The notes beneath the pieces were generated by a model. The model worked only from the letters and a program-made list of their open reading frames with translations. It did no database searches and was not told the DNA's origin. Positions 43,969-55,499 of a stretch of 64,000 nt of DNA are shown in pieces. The stretch's first letter is position 1. The number at the start of each line of letters is the position of its first letter. Location: assembly GCA_032690845.1 (NCBI GenBank), contig CM064429.1:13424569-13488568 (forward strand), in the 5' to 3' direction. The DNA comes from Eleusine coracana subsp. coracana. Its lineage: Eukaryota > Streptophyta > Magnoliopsida > Poales > Poaceae. Made by a program: the position numbers and the translations under genes.

Positions 43969-46554
43969 ATGGAAGAAAGGGACGGAGGACAGGAGGATGA
44001 ATCGTACAGGTATTGTTTCATCCTTGCATTTATCAACATTGCCAAAGCATAATCCGTTGAAGTGTGTTTGACATTTCTTTTTTTAGGAAATTGTTTAACA
44101 TTTCTGAACATTCATAATAATGTATTTATATTTTTTCCAGAGAGGAGAGTGCAATTCCTATTCAGGGGACTCAACTTGGCATGAAGTTTCCGAGTGACAT
44201 TGAGGCTTGGAACTTTTGGAAAGCTTATGCACGTCATGTTAGCTTTGAGGTCAAAAAAAAGTATGCAAATAAAAGAAAATATGATGGTAAAGTTAGTTCA
44301 TGTAGATTTGCTTGCTCCAAAGAGGGTCATCGGACAGAAAATAAAAGAGATTATCTAACAAAGAACCCTCAAGCTGAAACTAGAACTGATTGTAAAGTAC
44401 GCATGAGTCTTATACTACATGAAAAGGAAGGAAATTATGTAGTAAATGATCTTGTCCTACAACACAATCATGATTTTTACTTATCTGAGACTTTGCACCT
44501 AATGGCATCAGAAAGAAAAATTTTAGAACTACAAGCTATTGAAATTGAGATGGCTGATGACTCTGGTATTGGGCCAAAAGCTGCACATGAGTTATCTAGT
44601 CGTCAAGTTGGTGGATCATTTAATCTTAGCTATATTTGTCTTGATCACAAAAATTATTTACGGACCAGACGTCAATGTGAGATGGCATATGGTCATGTAG
44701 GAAGTATGTTGAAGTATTTTTAAAATAAAATTTTTAAGAACCCTTTATTTCAATACGTTTTGCAAATGGATTGTGAGGAGCAAATAACAAATATATTTTG
44801 GGTTGATGCCAAAATGATCATTGATTATGCACACTTTGATGATATTGTCACTTTTGACACTACTTTTGGAACAAACAAGGAGTCTAGGCCCTTCGGTGTC
44901 TTTGTTGGATTCAATCATTTCAGAGAAACAGTGGTCTTTGGTGCAGCTCTTTTATATGATGAAACATTTAGCTCTTTCAAGTGGTTGTTTAAGACATTTG
45001 TAAAAGCACATAATGGCAAGCAGCCTAAAACAATTTATACAGATCAAGATAGTGCAATGGGTAAAGCAATGGAGGAAGTATTCACTGATGCATGGCATGG
45101 TTTGTGCGCATTTCACATAATGCAGAATGTTGCCAAGCATTTACCTACCTCGACATAAAGGCTCAACCATCCTATCTGATTTTAGTGCTTGTATGTTTGA
45201 GTATGAGGACAAGCAAAAATTTGAAAAAGTGTTTAACACCATTAGAAGTAAGATGCAGAAGCAAACTTGGTTGGACAATATTTACAAGGTCAAAAAAAAA
45301 TGGACTGAATGTTACATGACAGATGTTAACACATTGGGAATGAGAAGTACACAATTAAGTGAGAGTTTGAATAGTGACTTGAAAGACCATTTCAAATCTA
45401 AGTTCGATATCTTGCGTTTTCTAAGACATTTCGAACGGGTAGTGCAAGGAATGAGAGATAAGGAATTAAATTCACTATTTGATTTAATTAAGAAACAACC
45501 AAGAATTAAGTTGAGGACAGCTATGCTAGTGCAAGCAGGCACACTGTACACACCTAAGATTTTTTAAGCTTTCCAAAAAGAATATGAACAATGTGCAGCA
45601 GCTTGTGCTAGATCATTAGATGGAGAAAATGAATATCTTGTTGCTGTTGGAAATGAAGATTTAACGTTTGAGAAGGAGTACAACATTATTGGCAATTCTT
45701 TGGAGCAAAGTGTCATATGTACTTGCAAACAGTTCAAAAGGATTGAAATATTATGTGGTCAAGCTTTAAAGGTACTTGATTTGATGAACATTAAGACACT
45801 GCCACAACAATATATATTAAAGCGATGGACACCGGAAGCGCGTCATGGGGCTGTACAAGATCACAATGGAGGAAGTATAATCGAATATCCGAAGTTGGAT
45901 GTCATGCATCGTAAAAAACATCTCTCTCACAAGTTTCTTAGTTTGACAGAGCAAGTGGCTAGTTCACCTGAGTGTTGTTTGTTGATAGATAACAAACTTG
46001 ACATCATGGTTAAGGAAGTTTTGGACCAATTCAATGCTTCTAGAAGTACTTCAGGGGGTTCTTGTCCAACCCCTGTGGATGTTTAGGCACCAAATGATGA
46101 CTTATTAAGGAATGCACGTCTAAAGAAAAAAAAATGTCCGTACAAGAACTGCACACACGATAAGAACATGGCTAGATAATAAGCAAAAAGGAAGGAGTAG
46201 AACATAGGAAAAGACTAAGGCACCTTATCATTCCTTTGTTATATTTCTATCGCAAGTTCAGTTGCATTACAAAAATGAGCATGATTGATGTTTTCTTATT
46301 TTCTTTGTTTTTAGTTGCAAGAGTGTAAGATTAATGACCTGGAGTCACAACCAGCAGAACATAACACTTCTAGGATTAACATGAGGGACTTTGAGCAGTA
46401 TGGAGTTCTAAATAGCTTCACTCAATTGTTGATGGTAAGCTTGTCCATATACTAAATATAATAATTCATGATTATATTGCTATTAAGTTTTTTTCCTATT
46501 GCACTATTGCAGGGATCAAATTCCAATGATATTGGCACTGAAGAACAATTTTAG
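43969..46554 (+). pseudogene. FAR1-related MULE transposase, broken
   Basis: Exon 1 is probably 43969-44009 (MEERDGGQEDESY) with an intron to 44140 (GT...CCAG), and phase is kept. The FAR1-type DNA-binding domain follows (DIEAWNFWKAYARHVSFEVK, QHNHDF). A TAA at 44721 breaks the frame. The MULE transposase domain spans about 44760-45140 (FDTTFGTNKESRPFGVFVGFNH, YTDQDSAMGKAM, CAFHIMQNVAKHL). A +1 frameshift lies near 45140, then WTECYMTDVNTLGMRSTQLSESLN and a stop at 45565. The SWIM zinc finger (near 45718) reads CTCKQ...ILCGQA, with Gln where His is expected. After a stop at 46084, splice-like signals (acceptor near 46313, donor 46435, acceptor 46512) lead to a short C-terminal exon ending at 46554. 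Transposase for this element family; inactive. Confidence 0.85.
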
Positions 46555-46877
46555 AAAATATATTGCAGGGCATTTCTTTTGCTTTTTGTGAATCGGTTGA
46601 TATATTCACAATTTATTTTGTTATATGATGTGCCTTCAAACTTGTGATATCTTGTATGCAATGGTGACACTGAAACTCTGAAAGTTTTTCTCTTTAGTTG
46701 TGTGATGCATTTTTTAACTGATTCTGTCAATACGGCTTCAGGTATGAGACAGTGTTTCTGCTATTCTTTTCCGCTCTGGGCTGTATTACTACTATGGGCC
46801 AAATGCATTGTTGTTAACTGGGCCAAAGAACCTTCGTTGGCTAAGTAAACTGGAGCTGTGACTGCTGGCCGCACGAT

Positions 46878-46947
46878 TGAGAACCAACGGCGGAGAGCGC
46901 GACTGCCGAGAGCAACTGCTGGCTTTCAACTGCCGAGGATCCAAATC
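46878..46947 (-). repeat. Right terminal inverted repeat of the Mutator-like element
   Basis: 70 bp, the reverse complement of the left repeat with a few substitutions. Confidence 0.85.
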
Positions 46948-49876
46948 CCTTGACCATTACATAGATCTGTGCCCAAGGATTCTAGAGGATTTTATTTCAT
47001 ATTTATTTGAGCTTTATTACTTCATATATGAATTTTCTAAGACTTACTATTTTTCTGGTCATTTGCTGAAATTAATTTGTAATAAAAGAAAAGAGGATAG
47101 TCTCGCCAAAGGCCTTCACGCAGGCAACGAAGAGCAGCCAGGGGAGCTCCAAATATAACATCTCAACGGGCAGAATTGCAAGGGAAGAGAGCTAGCTCTG
47201 ACCCAAAGGAATCCGGCTGCAACATACCGAGTACGAGGAATTTCACAGCGAAACGACAGCTGCTCCATTGACCGAGCCTGGATATAAACGGCTCGATTCG
47301 CCCAGCTCGCGAGGGGAGGGGAGAAGTGGATGGCGGTGTGAGGTAGAGGGTGGCTTGGCGCAGATCTTGGTAAAGTTTCGTGGCCGGAGATAGTGTAGTG
47401 TCAGGGTGACGAGCTTGAGCGGCGGCAGCCATGGCTGGCATGGGCTTCGGACCAAGCTAGAGAAAATGGAGAGGGACACCGGAGTGCAAGAGAGAGAGAG
47501 GGAAATGGGTGGGGGACAAGAAATCAGGACGGCCTCCGGTTTTGGAGCCGGTTTTCAGACCAGGGGGTGAGCGGTGACTCGGCGTCAGCCACGCGTGAGG
47601 TGCCGCCCATGGTGGCCAACCAGCGAGGAAGAAGGCCCTGAGCGGCTGACTGGTGGGACTTGCATCTTCCTCTGTTTATTTTAATATCTTAAATTCTAGA
47701 ACTCAATTAAAAAAAATAAAAATATGAAGGTGTTTACAATGATGTGCCCTAAATTTAAACATGATAATATTCAACAGTTGGCATTTTTTAAATAGACATT
47801 TTTCAAATATGGGTGGTTTTTAAGCCTTTCGGCATTTATTTGAACTACTAAACTTTGAGTAAAAATTATGGTCTTTTGCCTAAAATTTTATTTTGGCCTG
47901 AAATACAACATATACTTTTGGTGGTGCCAGGTTCTGTTAAAAAATTTTGACTTATAGCTCAAATGTCATTCGCATTGGTTTAAATTTTAGTTTTAAGTAA
48001 TTCAAATGCATCTCAAATTTTTAATTTGGGCTCATACTCATGTGAGGATTGGCCTAGGGTGTTGTGCTGGGAATATTGACACCAGAGGTGTCACAGAGAC
48101 ACAGACCCTATGCCAAGTACCAAGGCCAATACAGCTTCCATTGTTGCCGCACAGTTTTATCCGGCAATCCCATTTCTTAAGCACAGCACGTTCTAGAACT
48201 CAATTTGCGTGTCACGGCAGCAAACCCAACTTGGGCGTCATCTATGATGGATCACCAGCAGCATACTTAGTCTTCTGTCGTGTGCCAGATGCCAAGGAAC
48301 CACGGCCATAATGGGAGTTTTTTGGTGTTATACTTGTGAATCTGACGATCAACAAGAGGGGAAGGCGAACCACAGCATGGTCATGTACGGAGGAGCTGTT
48401 AGTAATTGCTTCCTAAATGAATCTTTCAGTTCTTCTTCATATGGCTTCAGTGTGGGCTAATTTAATGGACTTGGCTGTATATAGTTTTTTTTTTTTTGAT
48501 ACGAGGCTTTATATAGTTAGTTCTCTTTAGAAAACTTATGCTATGGAGGTTGCGGGGTTTTGCAGCGTTAATTAGATTCAAGGAGTCAACTGTGAGTAAT
48601 TTACAAACACATATAGTGGTATTTTGATTAAAAAAATTATAATAGCAGTAGTGGGTTTTTTTTTTTGAAAAAAATGGAAAGATGGTGGAAAGAATAAAAG
48701 AAAAGTTTCTGGTTGTTACAAGATTGCCGCAATTCAAGTAAGAATTGCACTGCAGGAATTAGTATTGTCCGCCAACATGTTAATTAGACTATCATATCCT
48801 ATATATACTAACTAAATAACTGTAGCATTCCAGGGCAACCGGTGCATGTCTCTCGCAACACCCTCCTTCCCCTCCAGTCATAGTCCACCTCTCACGCAAG
48901 GGTCATGGTAATTAGGTTTACACATTTTGCATACATCTGCAGAGATTATTATTCAGCTTAGGAAAGAGAGACGAATTGTTGCTTAGTTCGATCACTGCAG
49001 TTGTAATTTCCAATGAAGGAATTCCTATTTCCTAGTTGTATGCATATGACCAGCACGGCAGCACATCACATAACAATTAGCAAAGTAGTAGATATCACGT
49101 CCCTTTCAAGTCTGGCCAATGCGTTTGATCGTTTGGTTTCTTTTTTTCTTTTTTTGAGAGTCTTTGTCTTCGTATGCCTGGGTAGCTCTGCCTACTTAGC
49201 AAACAAAAATGGAAATGTTGGATTTATAGACCACATATATCCTGCCTTATTCCTGTTCACTTTTGTGCTGCTTGCAATATCAACGCAAGCCACATGTGAC
49301 AATATCACTTCCAAATAAAGGAACACGTTACTGTATTCCTCAAACACAGTTCAAATAAGAAACTGAAGAAAAAAGAATAGAGGGAGTACATCTTCACTCT
49401 CCAGGTGCAAAACTTTCTCTTGGGCAAATTAGACTGGTTGCATAGCATTATTTACAATCTCATAAAGATCAATCTCATTTAACAAACATTATCAAATCAG
49501 ACTAGTAAGGCATTAATATAAATTTCTGTCACAGCTGTTCTTTGATAGGCTACGAAATACTGAACAAGCAAAATCAATTTTCTGAACAGTGTGCAGTTTG
49601 TGTGCTTTTAAGAACTGACGATGGTCAACAAGCATCTTACTTCTCTGGCCATTCTTGCTATTAATTTCCATTGAGAGCCTCCATGAAGATATATTTTTTC
49701 ATGAGGAAGTAGTTTACTATCTATATGTTGTGGAGAGTGGAGACTGCTGCAGGTAAGTTTCGACAATAATTTAAACTGAAGCTAGATTATAATGGTGTGC
49801 ATCCCAAATTCCTACCTAAAATGCACAAATTTAACAACCTTGGAAGTGGTAAGCTGTAACAAAATGCTGAAGCTGA
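46948..49876. other. Intergenic stretch with weak coding hints
   Basis: No gene that I can support. The minus-strand ORF at 47441-47163 begins MPAMAAAAQA after a GC-rich, CT-rich upstream region (47450-47650) that looks like a grass promoter and leader, so it may be the first exon of a lost gene. A plus-strand ORF (48006-48311) ends SPAAYLVFCRVPDAKEPRP and could be a terminal exon fragment. Otherwise AT-rich. Confidence 0.3.
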
Positions 49877-50846
49877 CACTACTGCAAAAGTGACTTTCAG
49901 TAACAAGCCGTAAGCGGTCTTTTTGGCAGACAAGGAGTCCATCACAAATAATCGTTACTGATTTGTACATAATTTAGTGATAGGCTGCATGCCCACCACT
50001 AAGTTCATGATAAGCAACAATAAAAAATATGCAGTAGTGATAAACACCCCATCATGACGGCCACCATCGCCACCCTTAGATCTGTTGCGGAAGGGCGGGA
50101 AGAGGAGGTAGCGGTGGCAAGGATGATACTGGCGCCTCCGCAGCCGTCGTCATTGTGGCTGCCACCATGGCATGGACGACCGGCAAATGATTTGCTGACA
50201 TTCAATTAAAATAGAAAGAGTAGTCGGAGCTGCAACAAGTTCCTCTAAGAGGAAGGAGTTCAATTCCTAATACAGGCAACTGCGAGAGAGTGGAGGCCCG
50301 GCCTTCCGCTTCTTTGCGCGGACGTCCTTCATCGGTGACGTGCGCCTTGCCACGGCCCAACGGAAGCGGCGGCAGCGCTGTACCCAAATGTGGCGCAGCC
50401 GGCCGAGGACATTGACGAGGCGGTGTGCGTAGGCCGTGGGAGCGGAGAAAGGGGCAGAAGGAGGGGAGTGGAGGCGGCAGTGAAAGAAGGGGTGGAAGGA
50501 GGGGAGCGGAAAAGGTGGAGTGGAGATGGCGGCGAAAAAAGGGACGGAAGGAGAGTGGATAGGGTTGCGCTCCCCCGTACGCTTCATTTTATAGGTGGTG
50601 GCGGAACTTAGTGATGAAACATGTTTTTGGCCCGCCACTAATCTGTCCCGCCCCACTTAGTGGTGGGCAAAGACACGTCCACCACTATGTTAGAGCACTT
50701 AGTCACGGGCATCCTACCCCGGGCCCAATTATGGTGGGCTTCTTCGTGCCAGCCACTAATGAAAATAGCCCTTTCGTTGCTGAAAATGGTTTTTATAGTA
50801 GTGACAATAGTCCTTTTCATTACTGAAAATGGTTTTTGTAGTAGTG
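49877..50846. mobile_element. Small non-autonomous CACTA element
   Basis: 970 bp, beginning CACTACTGCAAAAG and ending TTTTTGTAGTAGTG, flanked by TGA on both sides (49874-49876 and 50847-50849), the 3-bp target site of CACTA/EnSpm. Subterminal words (CAGTAA near the left end; GAAAATGGTTTTTRTAGTAGTG twice at the right) repeat in both orientations. The interior at 50040-50600 is GC-rich and purine-rich, with no transposase; it may be captured genic sequence. Confidence 0.85.
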
Positions 50847-50849
50847 TGA

Positions 50850-51510
50850 AAATGGTAATACGCTGTGACGAATTAATAGGGTTCCGATCTTCCATGGCAA
50901 AGAATAAAGATCAGATATTTTGCTGAATTTCACGGCTTGAAACAAAATATCATCCCTTCTAGATGTTCTAAAGGGCATTGTAGCCCTATGAATCTTTTTC
51001 CTTCAGCTAGAAATAGAGGCGCGCTCCGACATTACTTTCTTCCAATAGGAAGGCACATGCACTAGCTCTTGAACTAGACGGGTCATGTGTAAATGTCACC
51101 TTATCAGATATTGGAAGCGTCACTTGCAACTGAAGTAAAAGCATATTTTCATGCATCAGCAAGTTAGGCAATGCCACCACCGTGTCCTATCATGTAGCTA
51201 AACGGTTCCTCCACTGCACACGCATTCCTAATTAAGCAACTATTCAAAACCGTGGGAGAAGAGTCCACAGTAGATCCGTGCTTAAGCAGCATTATCATGC
51301 AAAGCTACCCTTGCACTGCTCAACCATACACAGATATGGAGAAAATTGAATGGACACAAGATCCGAAAAAGGATGTGCAACCTTGGCAAACCAGAGTTCC
51401 AGTTGTCCTCAACTTGCTTTTCGATTCTGAGAACTTGACTTGTTCACTCCATCGTATTGTTTTCACATTACTCTTGTGGGTATATATTTGGTTCTATTCA
51501 GAGAGAGGCG
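50850..51510 (+). other. Upstream region of the gene at 51511
   Basis: No separate gene. A TTCTATTCAG acceptor-like site ends at 51501, 9 bp before the ATG, so a 5' untranslated exon may lie upstream. No TATA box could be assigned with confidence. Confidence 0.4.
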
Positions 51511-54179
51511 ATGGAGAGCCCAGAACGCGATAGAGCTCTCTTTCACTCTTTGGCCATGGCTTCTGGGTGGGTTCCTGACGTCTGGCACCGGATCAGAAGC
51601 CTTCCAGAGCAATGGAGTGGAGGAACTTACTCTTTTCAGATTTGCAGCTCTCCATCCACAAACAAATGTTTGAAGCTTGTGATCAACAGGCATTCTGAAG
51701 ACCAGCCACTCAACCTTTCTTTCTTCATTTGTGCCGAATTCCATGACTCGATCTCACTCTGGAGCTCCAATTATTCTAGACTGAGATCTGCTAATACGAC
51801 CACAGATCTTTCTGCTGGTTTACTGCATGATATCATCTGCGGGGTTATGATGTATGGGCCATATTCTAACCGCAGATCGCTCTTCAGTCTGCCAAATGTG
51901 CAGATACCTGAAGATTCCTCAGGCAACATCTTCAACAATGCAGCTCTAACTCTTGCGTTCCTTGTCTCCATCTACGAAGCTCCATCAAGCCTCCGTGGAG
52001 AGTTCATCGACACGATTAGTGCACGACTGATGTGCAAGGATATGGGGGATGCAGCTAAGAAGCTGATGCTTGCCCTGGGGTCCAACATCGAGGAGCAGTG
52101 GGTGCGGTCAGTGAATCTAGGCATCACCAACTGGACCGTGGAGTGTCTCCGGTCCGGTGGGGCACCGGCGTCGCTGCCCACGGTGTTCTCCTACGCTGTT
52201 TCTGCAACCAAGCTGTGGAAGGTCCAGGTGTACTGTCCTGTTGCGGGCATGATCATGGAGCAGCCCTCCCATCAGACCGAAGATGAGAAGCTGCTGTTCT
52301 CCCTCAACTACCACCAGCTTGAATGTGTGATTCAGTTTGTATGCAGAGTCTCCATCAAGAAGAACTGGATCGACGTGGTAATCAACGTCGATAACATAAG
52401 GTTCCTACAACATTCAACTTTCTTCACAATACTCCTTGCCTAAATATTAGTACATGGAAATGTTTCTTTTACAAGTTTCATTTTTTTTTATGCTTGCCCC
52501 TGTTTACCGGCAGTAGTTTTTCAAAGCAATTTGAACTTAAAAAATGTTTCCTAAAAATACACTTAATTGTAGCTGAAATTTACTAGAAGTTTGTAAAGTT
52601 TGATCCAAACATTCCTGTATTAAGGCTTCATTTGGAATAAAGGAATAAAAAATACAGGAATGAAAAAAAACACAGGAATGGGAAAAACACAGGAAAGAAA
52701 AAAGTGTCAAAACTGCAGGAATCTAAAACAGAGGAATAGAAAATTTGAGATATTTGGAATGCAGAAATGCTAACATAGGAACTAAATGCATAACAAGTTT
52801 ACAACTAGATAAAATATTTGTATAAGCTATATAATTATTATTCTATGAACTTAATCAAATTAGTAACCTCTTGCCATCCTTAACTACTCACTTTATTTCT
52901 CAAGAAAACCATTTCCTACATGTCCTTTTCTAACATGTAAAGCACGCGTGTACATTAGCCCATGTCAATTAGATTCAAATTGAACATATAAATTAGCTTA
53001 ACTTAATTAGGTTGTTTGCATGAAGACACTCTACGGCCAACGCAATAAGCAAAGCAAAGAAAATTTTCCTTTAGCTCCAGCCTCATTTTTTATTTCCTAC
53101 GTTTTATGAAGGAAGTCATTCCTTTGGAATGGATTCCTTTGAAATTTCTTTGAATTTTCTTTATTCCAAACGAAGTCTTAGTTTCTTTCTTCTACCAGCC
53201 GGAAAACTAGCAACACGAAGAATAATAACTTCCTAGTCTGCGAACAAGCCTTCGGCTAGTGGCTGCGTCCCCACCCGGGTTCGATCCCCAGGATCGGCTC
53301 GCGGTGTCGCACTGTAAAAAAAAAAATCCGCTCGTCCTCCTCAGACAAAAGCATATGGTAAAGACTCGCGCCACAGCTCACACGGCCAGCCGAGTCGCTG
53401 TGTATGGTTGAGGAGGGGGTTCGAAAGTTTTCTTGACCTACGTAAAAAGGTTCTTCTCCTTAGTAAAATATCGTCAGGGTAGCTTCTTATCCGGCAGGTC
53501 GAGTTTTTTTTAATAACTTCCTAGTCTTTCTTGTGTCAGGTGTGACTTGGTGCAGCTGGTGTCCGAGAGTCTGATGGCGAAGCAGGGCTACGGCTCCGAC
53601 GAGAAGCACTTCCCTTCGCGTGTGTCGCTGCAGTTCACCCCCAGGTCGCAGCCGGACATCCTCTCCCTCTCCGTGAGCCGGTCGACGGACAACCCGGTCC
53701 ACGAGGTCGGTGTCGAGACCAGCCTGGACGCGTCGCTGAGCGTGCCCGCAACAATGGGCATCGGCATGTCAGCGCATGAGACGGTGACGAGGGCGGTGAG
53801 GCCATGGAAGTTCGAGCACTCTGTGCACGGCAACACGGCGTCGTTGAGCTGGTTCCTCCACGGCGGCGCTGATGGCCGGGAGGTGTTCTCCAGCGAGCCT
53901 CGTCGGCTGGAACTGTTCAAGCCGAGATCATGGTTCAGGAACCGTTACACCAACCCCAACCGGCCGTTCACGAGGAGCGGCGGCGTGATATTCGCTGGCG
54001 ACGAGTACGGCGAGGGCGTTTGCTGGAGAATGTGCCCGGGAATTGCTGGCAAGACCGTGGAGTGGGAGATTAGAGGGAGGGTGTGGGTGACGTATTGGCC
54101 CAACAAGAAGCGGACGACGCACACAGAGACCAGGAGTCTGGAGTTCAAAGAGCAGCTTAAGCTCATCATCGCAGAGTAG
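51511..54179 (+). CDS. Host gene, two exons, conserved plant protein of unknown function
   Basis: Exon 1 is 51511-52400 and exon 2 is 53540-54179; the intron (52401-53539) begins GT and ends AG. The splice joins AG to G, giving Arg and then CDLVQLVSESL, with phase preserved, and yields 509 residues ending at TAG 54177. Start choice: MESPERDRALFHSLAMASGW from ATG 51511, the first ATG in frame after a likely acceptor. There is no signal peptide, transmembrane helix or known catalytic motif. It is rich in Trp and Ser, has long amphipathic stretches in exon 1, and a Gly/Arg-rich region in exon 2 (RSWFRNRYTNPNRPFTRSGG). From memory it resembles an uncharacterised protein family conserved in grasses. 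Exon 2 is strongly GC-rich, as in many grass genes. Both exons are fully open, unlike every old transposon gene nearby, so I infer it is functional. Confidence 0.85.
52624..53177. mobile_element. Tourist-like MITE in the intron
   Basis: 554 bp with inverted ends GGCTTCATTTGGAATAAAG and, inverted, GACTTCGTTTGGAATAAAG. It is flanked by TAA on the left and TTA on the right, consistent with a 3-bp TWA site after one change. AT-rich interior without an ORF. Confidence 0.7.
53223..53239. repeat. Target-site duplication of the SINE, left copy
   Basis: The 17-bp sequence TAATAACTTCCTAGTCT is repeated perfectly at 53511-53527. Confidence 0.92.
53240..53510 (+). mobile_element. tRNA-derived SINE in the intron
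   Basis: 271 bp between perfect 17-bp duplications. A pol III box A-like sequence (CGGCTAGTGG, near 53253) and a clear box B (GGTTCGATCCC, 53278-53288) lie near the 5' end. The 3' end is an oligo-T run, as in the p-SINE-like plant families. It sits 12 bp upstream of exon 2. Confidence 0.85.
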
Positions 54180-54337
54180 ACTGTTAGTAGTTTGTTACCA
54201 TGTGTTTTATCATTTTTTATTAGGAAGATGTTAGCATATGTTTCTGAGAATAGAATATCGGTGAGTCTGAGTTAGCTGGTTTTGAGATGAGTAATATACA
54301 TCAGCATTCCCTAAATTTGTCTAGTAGTGTCATATAG

Positions 54338-55417
54338 CACTAGCCGAAAATCGGCTATTTACCTGTGTCCGAGTTTTTACCGAGTGTAAATTTATCTAGA
54401 CGCTCAACAAAAATATGTTTGTCGAGTGTCAAAATAAAAAACACTCGGCAAAAACTTACTTTGTCAAGTGTGACAAGAAAAACACTCGATAAACTTGATT
54501 TTTTTGCCCAGTGTTTATTGTGGCACTTGGCAAGCATGGTCTTTGCCGAGTGTTTTTCTCATGACACTCGATAAAGAATTTGTTTGTCGAGTGTTTTTGT
54601 TTTGACATTAGACAAAGATAAATTTAAATTATATTTTAAAATCGTAAATTAATTTAAATAAAAAAATCAACTACAAAGTTGTTAAACTTCTAAAGATCTA
54701 CAACTTTTATTTTGATTATTAGTGCATTACTCAAATTGATATACAACATTGTTCATAAAATTCATATGTTTTATATAGTTTCATTATAAGTGACACCAAT
54801 ACGATTTGCGAATAATATTACTATATCTATGTCAGATGAATAAATAACCAAAATAAAAGTTATAGATCATACAAAGTTATACGATTTTGTAGTTCAACAC
54901 TTTTCAACTTGAATCAATCTTATCAATCAAAAATAAGTTCAAATTTTTTAGACAATGTCTTTGCCGAGTGTCTCTTTTCTGACACTCGGCAACCAAGATT
55001 TTTGCCGAGTGTATTATTTTTTACACTTGACAAACATAGTCTTTATCGAGTGCCCGACAAAAAACACTCAGGAAAGAGGTATAGTATAAAAAGAGTGAAA
55101 ATAGAGTCTAGACTCAAATAAAATTGTGGTGCAGTGGTAGGAGAGTACATGCGCAGCTCCGAATCCCGCCCAACACACTTAGCGCGTAACGCGCGAAAAA
55201 AATGCGACTTCCGACGGAGACAGACAGGCGGGGTTTCTAGGCAAAAAAAAAAAAATTGCAATTTTTTTGTGGTTTTTTTTTGTGATTTACATTCTGTCGA
55301 GTGCGCAACGAAAAACACTTGACAAAGAGCGCTTTACCGACACTTTTTTCACCGTGTGCTCCTTGCCTAGTGTTACATTTGGCAAAGTGTTTACCGAGTG
55401 TGATGAATTTAGAAATT
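54338..55417. mobile_element. CACTA-like subterminal repeat cluster, right end not found
   Basis: Opens with CACTAGCCGAAAATCGGC. About twenty copies of GCCGAGTGT or its complement, in both orientations and many mutated, occur at 54380-54600, 54960-55070 and 55300-55400. Such repeats mark the subterminal zones of some grass CACTA elements. No convincing TAGTG end with a matching 3-bp duplication was found; the region runs into a copia fragment. Around 55127-55180 lies a tRNA-like stretch (GTGGTGCAGTGGTA, then CCGAATCCCGCCC) that could be an old SINE. Confidence 0.5.
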
Positions 55418-55499
55418 ATACAGCGTATCCCTCAACATGTTCAATGTAGACCCAAATGTTCATTTTGACGAAAAAAAACCTACCAATTTGGCACGTGAT

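Larger units (their letters stand above)
43536..46947 (+). mobile_element. Mutator-like element with FAR1-type transposase
   Basis: 3.4 kb bounded by inverted repeats of about 70 bp (43536-43606 and 46878-46947), both beginning GATTTGGATC and sharing GCAGTTGCTCTCGGCAGT, with roughly nine in ten bases matching. No 9-bp target duplication is recognisable, perhaps through decay. It encloses a FAR1/FHY3-related transposase pseudogene on the plus strand. Confidence 0.85.

Noticed and set aside
43527..46956. 9-bp target duplication for the Mutator-like element
   Set aside because: CAACGACTT on the left and CCTTGACCA on the right do not match in any register I tried.
47163..47441. Minus-strand gene starting MPAMAAAAQA
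   Set aside because: GC-rich with a promoter-like upstream region, but no splice partner, domain or homologue that I recognise; described only as a hint.
49318..49400. Stowaway MITE end (AGAGGGAGTAC at 49380)
   Set aside because: No partner inverted repeat with a TA duplication was found upstream or downstream.
53278..53288. Functional tRNA gene at the GGTTCGATCCC motif
   Set aside because: No cloverleaf can be closed around it; the flanking 17-bp duplications and T tail identify a SINE.
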